Source: Christiangramia sp. (GTDB taxonomy: Bacteria; Bacteroidota; Bacteroidia; Flavobacteriales; Flavobacteriaceae). Taken from it: a stretch of DNA of 64,000 bases. The first letter of the stretch is position 1; each line of letters starts with the position of its first letter. Position numbers and translations under genes: made by a program. Location of the stretch: positions 62,001-126,000 of the forward strand of contig NZ_JAPYPC010000002.1 of assembly GCF_029937855.1 (NCBI RefSeq). Reading direction: 5' to 3'. Below the pieces are notes generated by a model. That model did no database searches and was not told the DNA's origin. It saw only the letters and a program-made list of their open reading frames with translations. Below are positions 1 to 7,988 of this stretch, in pieces.

Positions 1-1
1 A

Positions 2-274
2 GAGCATCTTTATTCAACAGAAGAGATTAGTCTTAGCACAGCAGCTTTAGGTGGGGAAATACAGGTTAGGACTTTTGATGGGGAAGTAAAATTGAAGGTA
101 AAGCCAGGTACGCAAAACGATAGCAGAGTGAAATTGAAAGGCAAAGGTTTCCCTAAGTATAAAAAAGAAAATCAGTTTGGAGATCTTTATATTAACTATA
201 AAGTGAAAGTGCCGGAAAATTTAACCGATAGGCAAAAGGAATTATTTCAGGAACTTAAAAAAACGGGAATATGA
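2..274 (+). CDS. DnaJ/CbpA-type co-chaperone, C-terminal part (partial)
   Basis: The frame is open from base 2, so this is the 3' end of a longer gene; the listed ORF start at 92 is only an internal methionine codon. About 90 residues are visible. They fit the C-terminal substrate-binding and dimerisation region of DnaJ family proteins: LGGEIQVRTFDGEVKLKVKPG, then KLKGKGFP, then GDLYINYKVKVPENLT. The family acts as an Hsp70 (DnaK) co-chaperone. The stop overlaps the start of the next gene (ATGA), which encodes a CbpM-like protein, so this is more likely a CbpA-type DnaJ than the main DnaJ of a dnaK-dnaJ operon. The J domain lies outside the window. Confidence 0.85.
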   Translation, partial: EHLYSTEEISLSTAALGGEIQVRTFDGEVKLKVKPGTQNDSRVKLKGKGFPKYKKENQFGDLYINYKVKVPENLTDRQKELFQELKKTGI

Positions 275-561
275 AAAATGAAGATCTCATTCCTGCAGAA
301 GAAATTTGTATGCATTATGAAGTAGAGCGACAATTTGTAAGTTCACTTTATGAAAGCGGAATTATAGAAATTATAACCATTCAGGAAACTGAATATATTC
401 ACTGTGATCATCTGGCGAATCTGGAAAGGATGATGCGGTTGCACCAGGATCTGGATATAAGTCTTGAAGGTCTGGAAGCTATAAATCATCTGCTGGAAAA
501 AATTGGTGAACTACAAAAAGAAAATATGGGATTAAAGAATCGTTTAAATCTTTACGAATAA
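271..561 (+). CDS. CbpM-like chaperone modulator (MerR-like HTH family)
   Basis: A 96-residue protein translationally coupled to the preceding DnaJ-type gene by an ATGA overlap. The N-terminal half looks like the small MerR-like fold of CbpM: a predicted helix-turn-helix around residues 8-35 followed by the strand pair EIITIQETEYIHCDHL. The C-terminal half (about 60-96) is a predicted helix or coiled coil (LEKIGELQKENMGLKNRL). CbpM is known to bind the J domain of CbpA and inhibit it, so a role as partner or inhibitor of the upstream co-chaperone is inferred from family and position. It could instead be a small MerR-type DNA-binding protein. Confidence 0.7.
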   Translation: MKNEDLIPAEEICMHYEVERQFVSSLYESGIIEIITIQETEYIHCDHLANLERMMRLHQDLDISLEGLEAINHLLEKIGELQKENMGLKNRLNLYE

Positions 562-668
562 TTAATGATATACAATTTTTCTTGTTTCCATATTTCATAA
601 GACGTATTCGTATATTCGGGATCCTGTAAAATTTTAATCCCTTTTTTAGCATTTGCGTTTAATTCCTT

Positions 669-676
669 TAATTTTG
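669..676 (+). promoter_or_regulatory. Putative Bacteroidetes-type -7 box (TAATTTTG) for pepP
   Basis: TAATTTTG matches the TAnnTTTG -7 element of Bacteroidetes primary promoters and lies 22 bases before the pepP ATG. No clear -33 TTG stands at the usual distance, so support is moderate. Confidence 0.45.
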
Positions 677-698
677 AAGAAATTGAAATGAATTATAT

Positions 699-1991
699 AT
701 GAAATATGACAGAATAGACTCGAAACTCTTTATAAAAAACCGTAAAAACTTCATGGAAAAGATGAAGCCGAAAAGTCTGGCGGTTTTTAATTCGAATGAT
801 ATTTATCCTATTGGTGCAGATAGCACCATGCCTTTCCAGCAAAATCGTGATATATTTTATTTAAGTGGTGTGGATCAGGATGAAAGTATCCTGGTATTAT
901 TTCCTGATGCTCCTGAAGAAAAGCATCGCGAGATCCTTTTTTTAACCGAAACCAATGAGCATATTGCCGTTTGGGAAGGCGCTAAACTTACTAAAGATAA
1001 TGCTTTTGAAGTAAGTGGAATCAAAACCGTTTACTGGATGAAAGATTTCGAAAAGATCTTTTTTGAGGTAATGACGCAGTGTGATACAGTATATTTTAAT
1101 ACGAATGAGCATTACAGGGCGAATCATCAAACCGAAACCAGGGATGATCGTTTTATAAAATGGTGTAAGGAGAAATATCCTGCTCACCAGGTGGCCAAAG
1201 CAAACCCCATTTTGCAGAGATTACGTTCGGTAAAAGATCCTCTAGAACTGGAACTTATGCAAAAAGCCTGTGATATTACTGAGAAAGCTTTTCGAAGAAC
1301 TTTAAAATTCGTCAAACCGGGAGTGTGGGAATACGAAATTGAAGCGGAGTACTATCACGAAATGATAAGAAACAGGTCTAAAGGTTTTGCATATACCCCC
1401 ATTATCGCCAGTGGTAATAATGCGAACGTGCTACATTATATTGAGAACAGACACCAATGTAAAGAGGGAGATCTTATTCTTCTGGATACTGGAGCGGAGT
1501 ATGCGAACTATTCCAGTGACCTAAGTAGAACAATTCCTGTTTCAGGAAGGTATTCAGATAGGCAAAAACAAGTTTATAATGCCGTGAACAAGGTAAAAAA
1601 GGATGCTACCAAAATGTTGGTTCCTGGCACTATGTGGAAAGAGTATCATGTTGAGGTTGGTAAAATGATGACTTCAGAATTGTTGGATCTGGGATTACTG
1701 GACAAGGCAGATGTTCAGAATGAGGATCCAGACTGGCCTGCTTATAAGAAATATTTTATGCATGGAACTTCGCACCATATAGGATTGGATACACACGATT
1801 ATGGTATTCTCACGGAACCTATGAGGGCAAACCAGGTATTTACCGTGGAGCCCGGAATTTATCTACCCGATGAAGGTTTTGGAATTCGCCTGGAAGATGA
1901 TGTGGTAATTCAGGAAAAAGGCGATCCCTTTAATTTAATGAGAAATATTCCTATTGAAATTGAGGAGATAGAGGATATAATGAATTCCTAG
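699..1991 (+). CDS. pepP: Xaa-Pro aminopeptidase (aminopeptidase P, M24B)
   Basis: A 430-residue cytosolic metalloenzyme that removes N-terminal residues preceding proline. The first ~170 residues form the AMP_N domain (PMPFQQNRDIFYLSG-like region). The C-terminal pita-bread domain carries the dimetal ligands: Asp in LLDTGAEY, Asp in YSSDLSRT, His in HGTSHHIGLD, Glu in TVEPGIYL and Glu in IRLEDDVV. Length matches the PepP family (about 430-440). It is preceded by its own promoter-like box and followed after 37 bases by a hairpin terminator, so it is probably monocistronic. Confidence 0.95.
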   Translation: MKYDRIDSKLFIKNRKNFMEKMKPKSLAVFNSNDIYPIGADSTMPFQQNRDIFYLSGVDQDESILVLFPDAPEEKHREILFLTETNEHIAVWEGAKLTKDNAFEVSGIKTVYWMKDFEKIFFEVMTQCDTVYFNTNEHYRANHQTETRDDRFIKWCKEKYPAHQVAKANPILQRLRSVKDPLELELMQKACDITEKAFRRTLKFVKPGVWEYEIEAEYYHEMIRNRSKGFAYTPIIASGNNANVLHYIENRHQCKEGDLILLDTGAEYANYSSDLSRTIPVSGRYSDRQKQVYNAVNKVKKDATKMLVPGTMWKEYHVEVGKMMTSELLDLGLLDKADVQNEDPDWPAYKKYFMHGTSHHIGLDTHDYGILTEPMRANQVFTVEPGIYLPDEGFGIRLEDDVVIQEKGDPFNLMRNIPIEIEEIEDIMNS

Positions 1992-2028
1992 TTCTTAGCT
2001 TTTTAAGGATAATTAAAACAATAACATT

Positions 2029-2073
2029 AACCGCGAATTCCTGAATTTCTATTCTGGGTTCGCGGTTTTTTTA
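2029..2073 (+). terminator. Rho-independent terminator after pepP
   Basis: AACCGCGAA pairs with TTCGCGGTT across a roughly 20-base loop and is followed by a T run. It separates pepP from the hydrolase gene, whose ATG lies only 9 bases beyond. Confidence 0.75.
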
Positions 2074-2082
2074 ATTTTTAGA

Positions 2083-2862
2083 ATGAGTGAAATAATTTTT
2101 AAAGGATCGAGGATTCATTTCAGCGTTGAAGGTCAGGGTGAGAAAATGCCCCTGGTGCTTCTGCATGGCTTTTTGGAAGATTCCAGCATATGGGAGCCTA
2201 TTGTTAAAGAACTCCAAAAAGAACGGCAGATTATTTGCATTGATTTGCCTGGTCATGGAAAGTCTGAAGGGCTGGCCAAAGAACATAATATGCGGCTCAT
2301 GGCGGAGGTGGTTCGGGAAGTGTTGAAAGCACTAGAGACCCAGGATATTAGTATCGCGGGACATAGTATGGGCGGTTATGTAAGTTTGGAATTCCTTAAA
2401 AATTTTCCTATGATGGTAAAGAGCATTATGTTGATTAATTCAACACCGATTGATGATACTGTGGAAAGACGTAAAATTCGTGAAAGATCTGTTAAACTGG
2501 TAGGAAAGAATAAAGAGGCGTATATAAGTATGGCTATTACTAATTTGTTCCCGAAGGAGAGCAAAGAGAATTTTGCTAAAGAAATTGAAAATTTGGAATC
2601 CCGGGCGATAAAGATGAATACAGAGAATGTGCAGGCTGCTCTAATTGGTATGAAGAACCGGATGGATTATTCTGAAATATTGAAAAATTTTTCCGGACAG
2701 AAGATTATTGCGGCTGGAGAACAGGATCCAATGATAGAGATTTCCCAGATCGAGCAAATTTCCACATTGTGTAATTGTGAGTTTTACATCATGAAAAACG
2801 GGCATAATTCTTATATAGAAGATATGAACAGTTTAAGAACAATTAAGCATTTCATCGATTAA
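2083..2862 (+). CDS. Alpha/beta-fold hydrolase
   Basis: A 259-residue alpha/beta hydrolase. Visible features are the oxyanion-hole region LLHGFLEDSSIW (about residue 27), the nucleophile elbow GHSMGGY (Ser near residue 95), a likely acidic residue in GEQDPMIE (near 212) and the catalytic His in KNGHNSYIED (near 240). There is no signal peptide, so it is probably cytosolic. The substrate cannot be read from sequence; related proteins include BioH-like, MenH-like and lactonase-like enzymes, and no biotin or menaquinone genes lie nearby. Confidence 0.85.
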   Translation: MSEIIFKGSRIHFSVEGQGEKMPLVLLHGFLEDSSIWEPIVKELQKERQIICIDLPGHGKSEGLAKEHNMRLMAEVVREVLKALETQDISIAGHSMGGYVSLEFLKNFPMMVKSIMLINSTPIDDTVERRKIRERSVKLVGKNKEAYISMAITNLFPKESKENFAKEIENLESRAIKMNTENVQAALIGMKNRMDYSEILKNFSGQKIIAAGEQDPMIEISQIEQISTLCNCEFYIMKNGHNSYIEDMNSLRTIKHFID

Positions 2863-2934
2863 TCAACGCATTTTGTCGAATTATTAACTTTTTATTATAT
2901 TTTAGTAAACTAGAAACCAGAAATTTAACCTTAT

Positions 2935-3186
2935 ATGAAAAAATTGACCCCTACTTTATTTTCATTTGCAAAGGTTTATTGCAATCTTTTCGGCCATAAA
3001 TTAAGAGTGTCTAAAAACATTACCAATCACGTACATGAGTATACCTGCAAAAAATGTGGGATGGAAATGACAGATACTGCAGATGGGCTATTAGCCAGAT
3101 TAACTCCGAGATTCAAAGAAACTAACAGGTACCTTGCCAAAATTCACGAGAAGCGAAAAAGGGTATTTTTCGCAAAGGCTTCTTAG
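2935..3186 (+). CDS. Small conserved protein with a CxxC motif
   Basis: An 83-residue basic protein of unknown function. The middle carries YTCKKCGMEMTD, a CxxC pair that with GHK or a nearby His could form a small zinc ribbon. The ATG at 2935 is the first in frame. The gene converges on thiL and their stop codons overlap by 3-4 bases (TAG and TTA in the same TTAG). Confidence 0.6.
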   Translation: MKKLTPTLFSFAKVYCNLFGHKLRVSKNITNHVHEYTCKKCGMEMTDTADGLLARLTPRFKETNRYLAKIHEKRKRVFFAKAS

Positions 3187-4238
3187 TCTTTTTTATTCTC
3201 CATCGAATTCCAGCCTCTTGCAATCAAAGGTAATTTTTGATTGGCTCGGGTCACCAGGTGCATACCTTCACTTTCTTGGGTCATGTGGCCAATCACCGTT
3301 AAGTGCGGATTTCCCTTTATTTTATCGTAATCTTCCTGTGCGATTGTAAAAAGCAGCTCATAGTCTTCCCCACCGCTTAGTGCGATCATGGTGCTATCTA
3401 TTTCAAATTCTTCACAAACTGAAATTACCGCAGGATCTAACGGAATTTTCTCTTCATACAGGTTAGCGCCCAATTTAGAGTTTTTACAAAGATGGATCAC
3501 TTCAGAAGAAAGTCCGTCGCTAATATCTATCATGGAGGTTGGAAGTACTCCCAGATCTTTTAAAAGTGGCGGAATGTCTTTTCTGGCTTCTGGCTTCAAT
3601 TGCCTTTCAATCAAATAGGTGTATTGATCGAGATCTGGTTGGGAATTTGGATTCGCTTTAAAAACTTCTTTTTCCCGTTCCAATACCTGTAAACCCATGT
3701 ATGCAGCTCCAAGATCACCTGTCACTACCAAAAGATCGTTTGCTTTAGCTCCGTTACGGTAAACAATTTCTTCTTTTTCAGCAATTCCCAACGCTGTAAT
3801 ACTAATCAGCAATCCGGAAGTAGAGGAAGTGGTATCCCCACCAATAACATCCACATTGTATATTTTAGAAGCCAGCTGAATTCCAGCATATAGTTCTTCC
3901 AGCGCTTCTACCGGAAAACGGTTCGAAACGGCTATGGAAACCGTGATTTGAGTGGCTTTTCCATTCATGGCGTAAACGTCTGAAAGGTTTACCATAACGG
4001 CTTTATATCCCAAATGCTTTAAAGGCATATACGCCAAGTCAAAATGAACGCCTTCTACGAGCAAATCTGTGGTAATTATGCTCTGCTTGTTTTTAAAATC
4101 CAGAACTGCAGCATCGTCACCAATCGCTTTAATGGTGGAATCTAACTTTGGTTTAAAATTCTTAGTTAAGTGATCTATTAAACCAAATTCACCTAATTCT
4201 GAAAGGTTTGTCTTATTTTCCTGACTATTTTCAAACAT
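3183..4238 (-). CDS. thiL: Thiamine-monophosphate kinase
   Basis: A 351-residue kinase that phosphorylates thiamine monophosphate to thiamine diphosphate, the last step of TPP synthesis. It has the PurM/ThiL fold: AIGDDAAVLDF near residue 41, TTDLLVEGVHFD near 60, NLSDVYAMNG near 84, the GGDTTSS segment near 135, and DISDGLSSEV near 235. Length and motif order fit ThiL. It is a lone gene on the minus strand with no TPP riboswitch visible upstream. Its product would feed TPP-dependent enzymes such as SucA, also in this window. Confidence 0.95.
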   Translation of the reverse strand: MFENSQENKTNLSELGEFGLIDHLTKNFKPKLDSTIKAIGDDAAVLDFKNKQSIITTDLLVEGVHFDLAYMPLKHLGYKAVMVNLSDVYAMNGKATQITVSIAVSNRFPVEALEELYAGIQLASKIYNVDVIGGDTTSSTSGLLISITALGIAEKEEIVYRNGAKANDLLVVTGDLGAAYMGLQVLEREKEVFKANPNSQPDLDQYTYLIERQLKPEARKDIPPLLKDLGVLPTSMIDISDGLSSEVIHLCKNSKLGANLYEEKIPLDPAVISVCEEFEIDSTMIALSGGEDYELLFTIAQEDYDKIKGNPHLTVIGHMTQESEGMHLVTRANQKLPLIARGWNSMENKKD

Positions 4239-4426
4239 GCAATTGAATTTTAAAATACAAAAGTACGATTATAAAATTCAATGAAGAAAATGAAGTTAAA
4301 GCATTGCTGGTGGAATTAGGAGTCTTTTAAATAGGGGAAAATTAGGTTATAAATTCTAATTGAAGACCTCTATAATTCAATTCTTAAAACATATGCTTAG
4401 TCTATGGTAAAACACATGCATTGTAG

Positions 4427-4434
4427 TATATTTG
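4427..4434 (+). promoter_or_regulatory. Putative promoter (-7 TATATTTG) of the iron-sulfur locus
   Basis: TATATTTG matches TAnnTTTG and lies 30 bases before the ATG of the A-type carrier gene. It is the best candidate for the main promoter of the suf locus; no good -33 TTG is visible. Confidence 0.5.
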
Positions 4435-4464
4435 TGCACAATTTAGAATTAATCTTTATAGGTT

Positions 4465-4794
4465 ATGATTAAAGTTAGCGAAGAGGCTAAAAGAAAAATT
4501 TCCACATTGATGTCTGAAGAAGGTTTTAACCCAGTTGCAGACTATGTTCGCGTAGGTGTGAAGAGTGGAGGTTGTTCTGGTTTATCTTACGAATTAAATT
4601 TTGATAAAAGCCAGGAGGAAGGTGATAAGATTTTTGAAGACAATGATGTTAAGATCGTTGTGGATAAGCGTAGTGTTCTGTATTTAGCAGGAACTATCCT
4701 TGAATATTCAGGAGGATTAAATGGCAAAGGATTTGTATTTAATAATCCTAATGCTCAAAGAACCTGCGGTTGCGGGGAGAGTTTTTCATTGTAA
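4465..4794 (+). CDS. A-type iron-sulfur carrier (IscA/SufA/ErpA family)
   Basis: A 109-residue HesB/IscA family protein. The three family cysteines are present: one in GGCSGLSY (about residue 36) and two in the C-terminal CGCGESF (about 103-105). The family receives Fe-S clusters from the scaffold and passes them to client proteins. It heads the suf locus and is separated from sufB by a four-helix-bundle gene. SufA versus ErpA cannot be decided from sequence alone. Confidence 0.92.
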   Translation: MIKVSEEAKRKISTLMSEEGFNPVADYVRVGVKSGGCSGLSYELNFDKSQEEGDKIFEDNDVKIVVDKRSVLYLAGTILEYSGGLNGKGFVFNNPNAQRTCGCGESFSL

Positions 4795-4821
4795 AGTGAA
4801 AAAGTTTAAAGTGCGAAAGTT
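4795..4821 (+). repeat. AAAGTGAAAAAGTTTAAAGTG spacer repeat, left of the four-helix-bundle gene
   Basis: The spacer before the inserted four-helix-bundle gene is built from short AAAGT(T)GAAAAGTT-like units. Read on the opposite strand, the spacer after that gene (5201-5222) has similar units, so the gene sits between imperfect inverted repeats. Confidence 0.4.
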
Positions 4822-4831
4822 CATAATGTAG

Positions 4832-5200
4832 ATGTCGAAATTTAGTTCTTTTGAAGAAATTAAAGCATGGCAAAAGGCTAGAGAATTAAATTCTGAAATC
4901 TATGAAATTAGTAACGATGGTCTGTTCAAAACAGATTTTGATTTAAAAAGTCAAATAAGAAGATCCAGTATTTCAATCTCTTCAAATATTGCTGAAGGAT
5001 TTGAAAGAGGGACGATAAAAGAATTTATTCGTTTTTTATATATAGCAAAAGCTTCGGCTGGCGAATTTAGATCTCAGCTATATTTAGCCTACGATTTAAG
5101 ATATATAAAGGATGAGAATTTTGAAAGGTTGAACTCCAGGGTGAGTGATATTTCGAAAATGATAAGTGGATTGATAAAATATTTAAATACCACTTTATAG
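4832..5200 (+). CDS. Four-helix-bundle protein (23S rRNA-intervening-sequence / S23 family)
   Basis: A 122-residue helical protein of the S23-like four-helix-bundle family (TIGR02436 type). The family signature is visible: FEEIKAWQKARELNSEIYEI at the N-terminus, then SQIRRSSISISSNIAEGFER (about residues 47-66) and FIRFLYIAKASAGEFRSQL. The family was first seen in intervening sequences of 23S rRNA and is scattered through Bacteroidetes; its function is not established. It interrupts the suf locus between the A-type carrier and sufB and is flanked by repeat-like spacers, which suggests insertion. Confidence 0.85.
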   Translation: MSKFSSFEEIKAWQKARELNSEIYEISNDGLFKTDFDLKSQIRRSSISISSNIAEGFERGTIKEFIRFLYIAKASAGEFRSQLYLAYDLRYIKDENFERLNSRVSDISKMISGLIKYLNTTL

Positions 5201-5222
5201 CGTTCAACTTTTCAACTTTAAA
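5201..5222 (-). repeat. Inverted counterpart of the 4795 spacer repeat
   Basis: CGTTCAACTTTTCAACTTTA reads on the minus strand as AAAGTTGAAAAGTTGAACG, similar to the AAAGTGAAAAAGTTTAAAGTG left of the four-helix-bundle gene. Low-complexity similarity, so confidence is limited. Confidence 0.35.
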
Positions 5223-5230
5223 AACAGAAT

Positions 5231-6676
5231 ATGGCATATACTGAAGATGATTTAAAGAAAGAGCTCGAAACCAAAGAGTATGAGTATGGGTTTTATACAG
5301 ATATAGAATCTGATACTTTTCCTGTGGGCTTGAACGAAGATATCGTAAGGGCAATTTCTAAAAAGAAAGAAGAACCGGAGTGGATGACACAGTGGCGGTT
5401 GGAAGCATACCGCGCCTGGGAAGAAATGATCGAACCGCAGTGGGCCAATGTGAAATATCCAAAACCAGACTTTCAAAATATATCTTATTACTCGGCACCT
5501 AATAAAAAGCCGAAATACGAAAGTTTGGATGAGGTAGATCCAGAATTGCTGGACACATTCAAAAAATTGGGGATCTCTCTGGACGAGCAGAAGAAACTGG
5601 CCGGAGTCGCGGTAGATGTAGTAATGGATTCAGTTTCTGTAACTACTACTTTTAAAAAGACATTGGCTGAAAAAGGGATTATTTTCTGTTCTATTTCTGA
5701 AGCAATTAAGGAGCATCCTGAACTGGTAAAGAAATATTTGGGAACCGTGGTTCCGAAGAAAGATAACTTTTATGCAGCTTTGAACTCGGCGGTATTCAGT
5801 GACGGCTCTTTTTGCTATATCCCTAAAGGAGTGCGTTGCCCAATGGAGCTTTCCACTTATTTCAGAATTAACCAGGCAGGTACAGGTCAGTTTGAAAGAA
5901 CCCTTGTGGTTGCAGATGAAGATAGTTATGTAAGTTATCTGGAAGGTTGTACTGCACCTTCACGTGATGAAAATCAATTGCATGCTGCCGTTGTAGAGCT
6001 TGTGGCCTTAGATGGTTCAGAAATTAAATACAGTACCGTTCAAAACTGGTTTCCCGGGAACAAAGAAGGTAAGGGAGGAGTTTTCAATTTTGTTACTAAA
6101 AGAGGCCTTTGCGAGAAAAACGCGAAGATCTCCTGGACACAGGTGGAGACAGGTTCAGCAGTAACCTGGAAATACCCTAGTTGTATTTTAAAAGGAGATA
6201 ACTCTGTTGGTGAATTCTATTCTATTGCAGTTACTAATAACTGGCAACAGGCAGATACAGGAACGAAGATGATCCATCTTGGAAAGAATACCAAAAGTAC
6301 CATCATTTCTAAAGGTATTTCGGCAGGACAATCTCAGAATTCCTATCGGGGGCTTGTTCAGATAAATGGACGAGCGCATAACGCCAGAAACTTTTCACAA
6401 TGTGATTCCCTCTTAATGGGTAACAAATGTGGAGCGCATACCTTCCCATATATAGAAGTTAAAAATAAATCGGCTCAGGTTGAGCACGAGGCGACGACGA
6501 GTAAAATTGGAGAAGACCAGATATTCTATTGTAATCAGCGTGGGATTGATACTGAAAAAGCAATAGCCTTAATTGTGAATGGGTTTAGTAAGGAAGTATT
6601 AAATAAACTGCCCATGGAGTTTGCAGTAGAAGCTCAGAAATTACTTGAAATTTCGCTGGAAGGTTCCGTTGGATAA
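5231..6676 (+). CDS. sufB: Fe-S cluster assembly scaffold SufB
   Basis: A 481-residue SufB, the scaffold subunit of the SufBCD complex on which Fe-S clusters are built in the cytosol. The long family-typical N-terminus is followed by the beta-helix core, with conserved segments such as [39 protein letters not shown] and the C-terminal [20 protein letters not shown]. Length matches SufB (about 480), and it starts 30 bases after the four-helix-bundle gene. Works with SufC and SufD downstream and receives sulfur from SufS/SufE. Confidence 0.98.
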   Translation: MAYTEDDLKKELETKEYEYGFYTDIESDTFPVGLNEDIVRAISKKKEEPEWMTQWRLEAYRAWEEMIEPQWANVKYPKPDFQNISYYSAPNKKPKYESLDEVDPELLDTFKKLGISLDEQKKLAGVAVDVVMDSVSVTTTFKKTLAEKGIIFCSISEAIKEHPELVKKYLGTVVPKKDNFYAALNSAVFSDGSFCYIPKGVRCPMELSTYFRINQAGTGQFERTLVVADEDSYVSYLEGCTAPSRDENQLHAAVVELVALDGSEIKYSTVQNWFPGNKEGKGGVFNFVTKRGLCEKNAKISWTQVETGSAVTWKYPSCILKGDNSVGEFYSIAVTNNWQQADTGTKMIHLGKNTKSTIISKGISAGQSQNSYRGLVQINGRAHNARNFSQCDSLLMGNKCGAHTFPYIEVKNKSAQVEHEATTSKIGEDQIFYCNQRGIDTEKAIALIVNGFSKEVLNKLPMEFAVEAQKLLEISLEGSVG

Positions 6677-6697
6677 ACCCCAGCGCTAAAAACTGTT

Positions 6698-7081
6698 ATG
6701 AAGAAGTTATTTGGAGTATTGATATTGAGCCTGGTTCTTTTTTCCTGTCAGGATTACGAAAGAAAAGAATTATTAGATCAGCCCCAGGCTGAAAAAGTAA
6801 GGGATAGTATTCAGGTTTTGGAAGGAGAAGTTGTTTACGGTGGTGAGTCTGCGGTGATGCGAGGTGAGAATTTTGTTTATGGGATCACTTTAGATTCAAC
6901 TTCGAAAGTTCTTTCAGAAAGAATCGCTCCTTTAAAATCTGATGATTTTGAAATGATCCCGGTTAAGGTGAAAGCTCAGATAAGGCCAAATCCACGACAG
7001 GAAGGATGGGAAGAAGTGATTGAAATTTTAGAAATCCTTGAGGTTCCTGAGGGAGCAAAAGTATCAGACTCAATAAAATAA
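6698..7081 (+). CDS. Small lipoprotein inside the suf operon
   Basis: A 127-residue putative lipoprotein of unknown function. Residues 1-17 form a lipoprotein signal (MKKLFGVLILSLVLFSC, lipobox Cys at 17). The remainder is charged, with a likely small beta domain (VYGITLDSTSKVL, KVKAQIRPNPRQEGWEEVIEILEI). It lies between sufB (21-base gap) and sufC (51-base gap) and is co-directional, so it is probably transcribed with them. A periplasmic lipoprotein is not expected in a cytosolic cluster-assembly machine, so co-transcription need not mean shared function. Confidence 0.7.
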   Translation: MKKLFGVLILSLVLFSCQDYERKELLDQPQAEKVRDSIQVLEGEVVYGGESAVMRGENFVYGITLDSTSKVLSERIAPLKSDDFEMIPVKVKAQIRPNPRQEGWEEVIEILEILEVPEGAKVSDSIK

Positions 7082-7101
7082 TAAATAGAAAAAATAAATC
7101 C

Positions 7102-7117
7102 ATCTGCCAAAGCAGAT
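7102..7117 (+). repeat. Short hairpin in the sufB-sufC spacer
   Basis: ATCTGC and GCAGAT form a perfect 6-bp stem around CAAA, directly before the sufC start. It has no T run, so it is not an ordinary terminator; it may be an mRNA-processing or attenuation hairpin, or a small dispersed palindrome. Confidence 0.35.
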
Positions 7118-7132
7118 TCAGAATTGATAAAC

Positions 7133-7885
7133 ATGCTTAAAATAAAGAATTTACACGCCAGCATAGAAGATAAAGAAATCTTAAAAGGAATTAACCTTGA
7201 GATTAATCCGGGAGAAGTACATGCGATCATGGGACCCAATGGGTCAGGAAAGAGTACTTTATCTTCAGTAATTGCAGGAAGAGAGGAATATGAAATGACC
7301 GAGGGTGAAATGATCTTCGAAGGTGCAGATCTTCAGGAGATGGACCCCGAAGAAAGGTCTCACAAAGGCATTTTCCTTTCTTTTCAATATCCTGTGGAAA
7401 TTCCGGGAGTTTCAGTAACCAACTTTATCAAAACAGCGATCAATGCACAGCGTAAAGCACATGGTAAAGAGGATATGCCGGCGAATGAAATGCTGAAGAT
7501 GATTCGTGAGAAGTCTGAATCGCTGGAAATCGACCGTAAGTTTTTATCACGTTCCCTAAATCAGGGATTCTCCGGAGGAGAGAAAAAGCGTAATGAGATC
7601 TTCCAGATGGCAGTATTAGATCCAAAATTATCTATTCTGGACGAAACAGATTCAGGTCTGGATATCGATGCTTTAAAGGTAGTGGCCAATGGAGTGAACA
7701 AGCTTAGAAGAGAAGATAATGCCGTATTGCTTATTACCCACTACCAGAGATTATTGAATTATATCGTACCAGATGTGGTGCATGTAATGATAGACGGGAA
7801 AATTGTGAAATCTGGAGGGAAAGAGCTAGCTCACGAACTGGAAGAAAGAGGTTACGACTGGATAAAGGCAGAGAAAACCGTTTAA
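7133..7885 (+). CDS. sufC: Fe-S assembly ATPase SufC
   Basis: A 250-residue ABC-type ATPase that drives conformational change in SufBCD. Walker A is GPNGSGKST (near residue 35), the signature FSGGEKKRNE (near 147), Walker B LSILDETDSGLDID (near 166) and the switch His in LLITHYQ (near 200). I chose ATG 7133 (MLKIKNLHAS) over the TTG at 7124 in the ORF track, because SufC proteins start at this point. Same operon as sufB and sufD. Confidence 0.97.
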   Translation: MLKIKNLHASIEDKEILKGINLEINPGEVHAIMGPNGSGKSTLSSVIAGREEYEMTEGEMIFEGADLQEMDPEERSHKGIFLSFQYPVEIPGVSVTNFIKTAINAQRKAHGKEDMPANEMLKMIREKSESLEIDRKFLSRSLNQGFSGGEKKRNEIFQMAVLDPKLSILDETDSGLDIDALKVVANGVNKLRREDNAVLLITHYQRLLNYIVPDVVHVMIDGKIVKSGGKELAHELEERGYDWIKAEKTV

Positions 7886-7911
7886 TCAATTTGAAAATTC
7901 GTCAATTTGAT
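7886..7911 (+). repeat. Tandem TCAATTTGA repeat in the sufC-sufD spacer
   Basis: Two copies of TCAATTTGA start 16 bases apart at 7886 and 7902, followed by TAATTGAATAA. The 103-base spacer holds no ORF. Its significance is unclear; AT-rich repeated spacers of this kind could be decayed dispersed repeats. Confidence 0.35.
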
Positions 7912-7988
7912 AATTGAATAAGTTGATTGTTTAAAAAACACCTTTTACAGAGTTAAATTTTAAACCTTGAACTTTAAATTTAAAAAGA

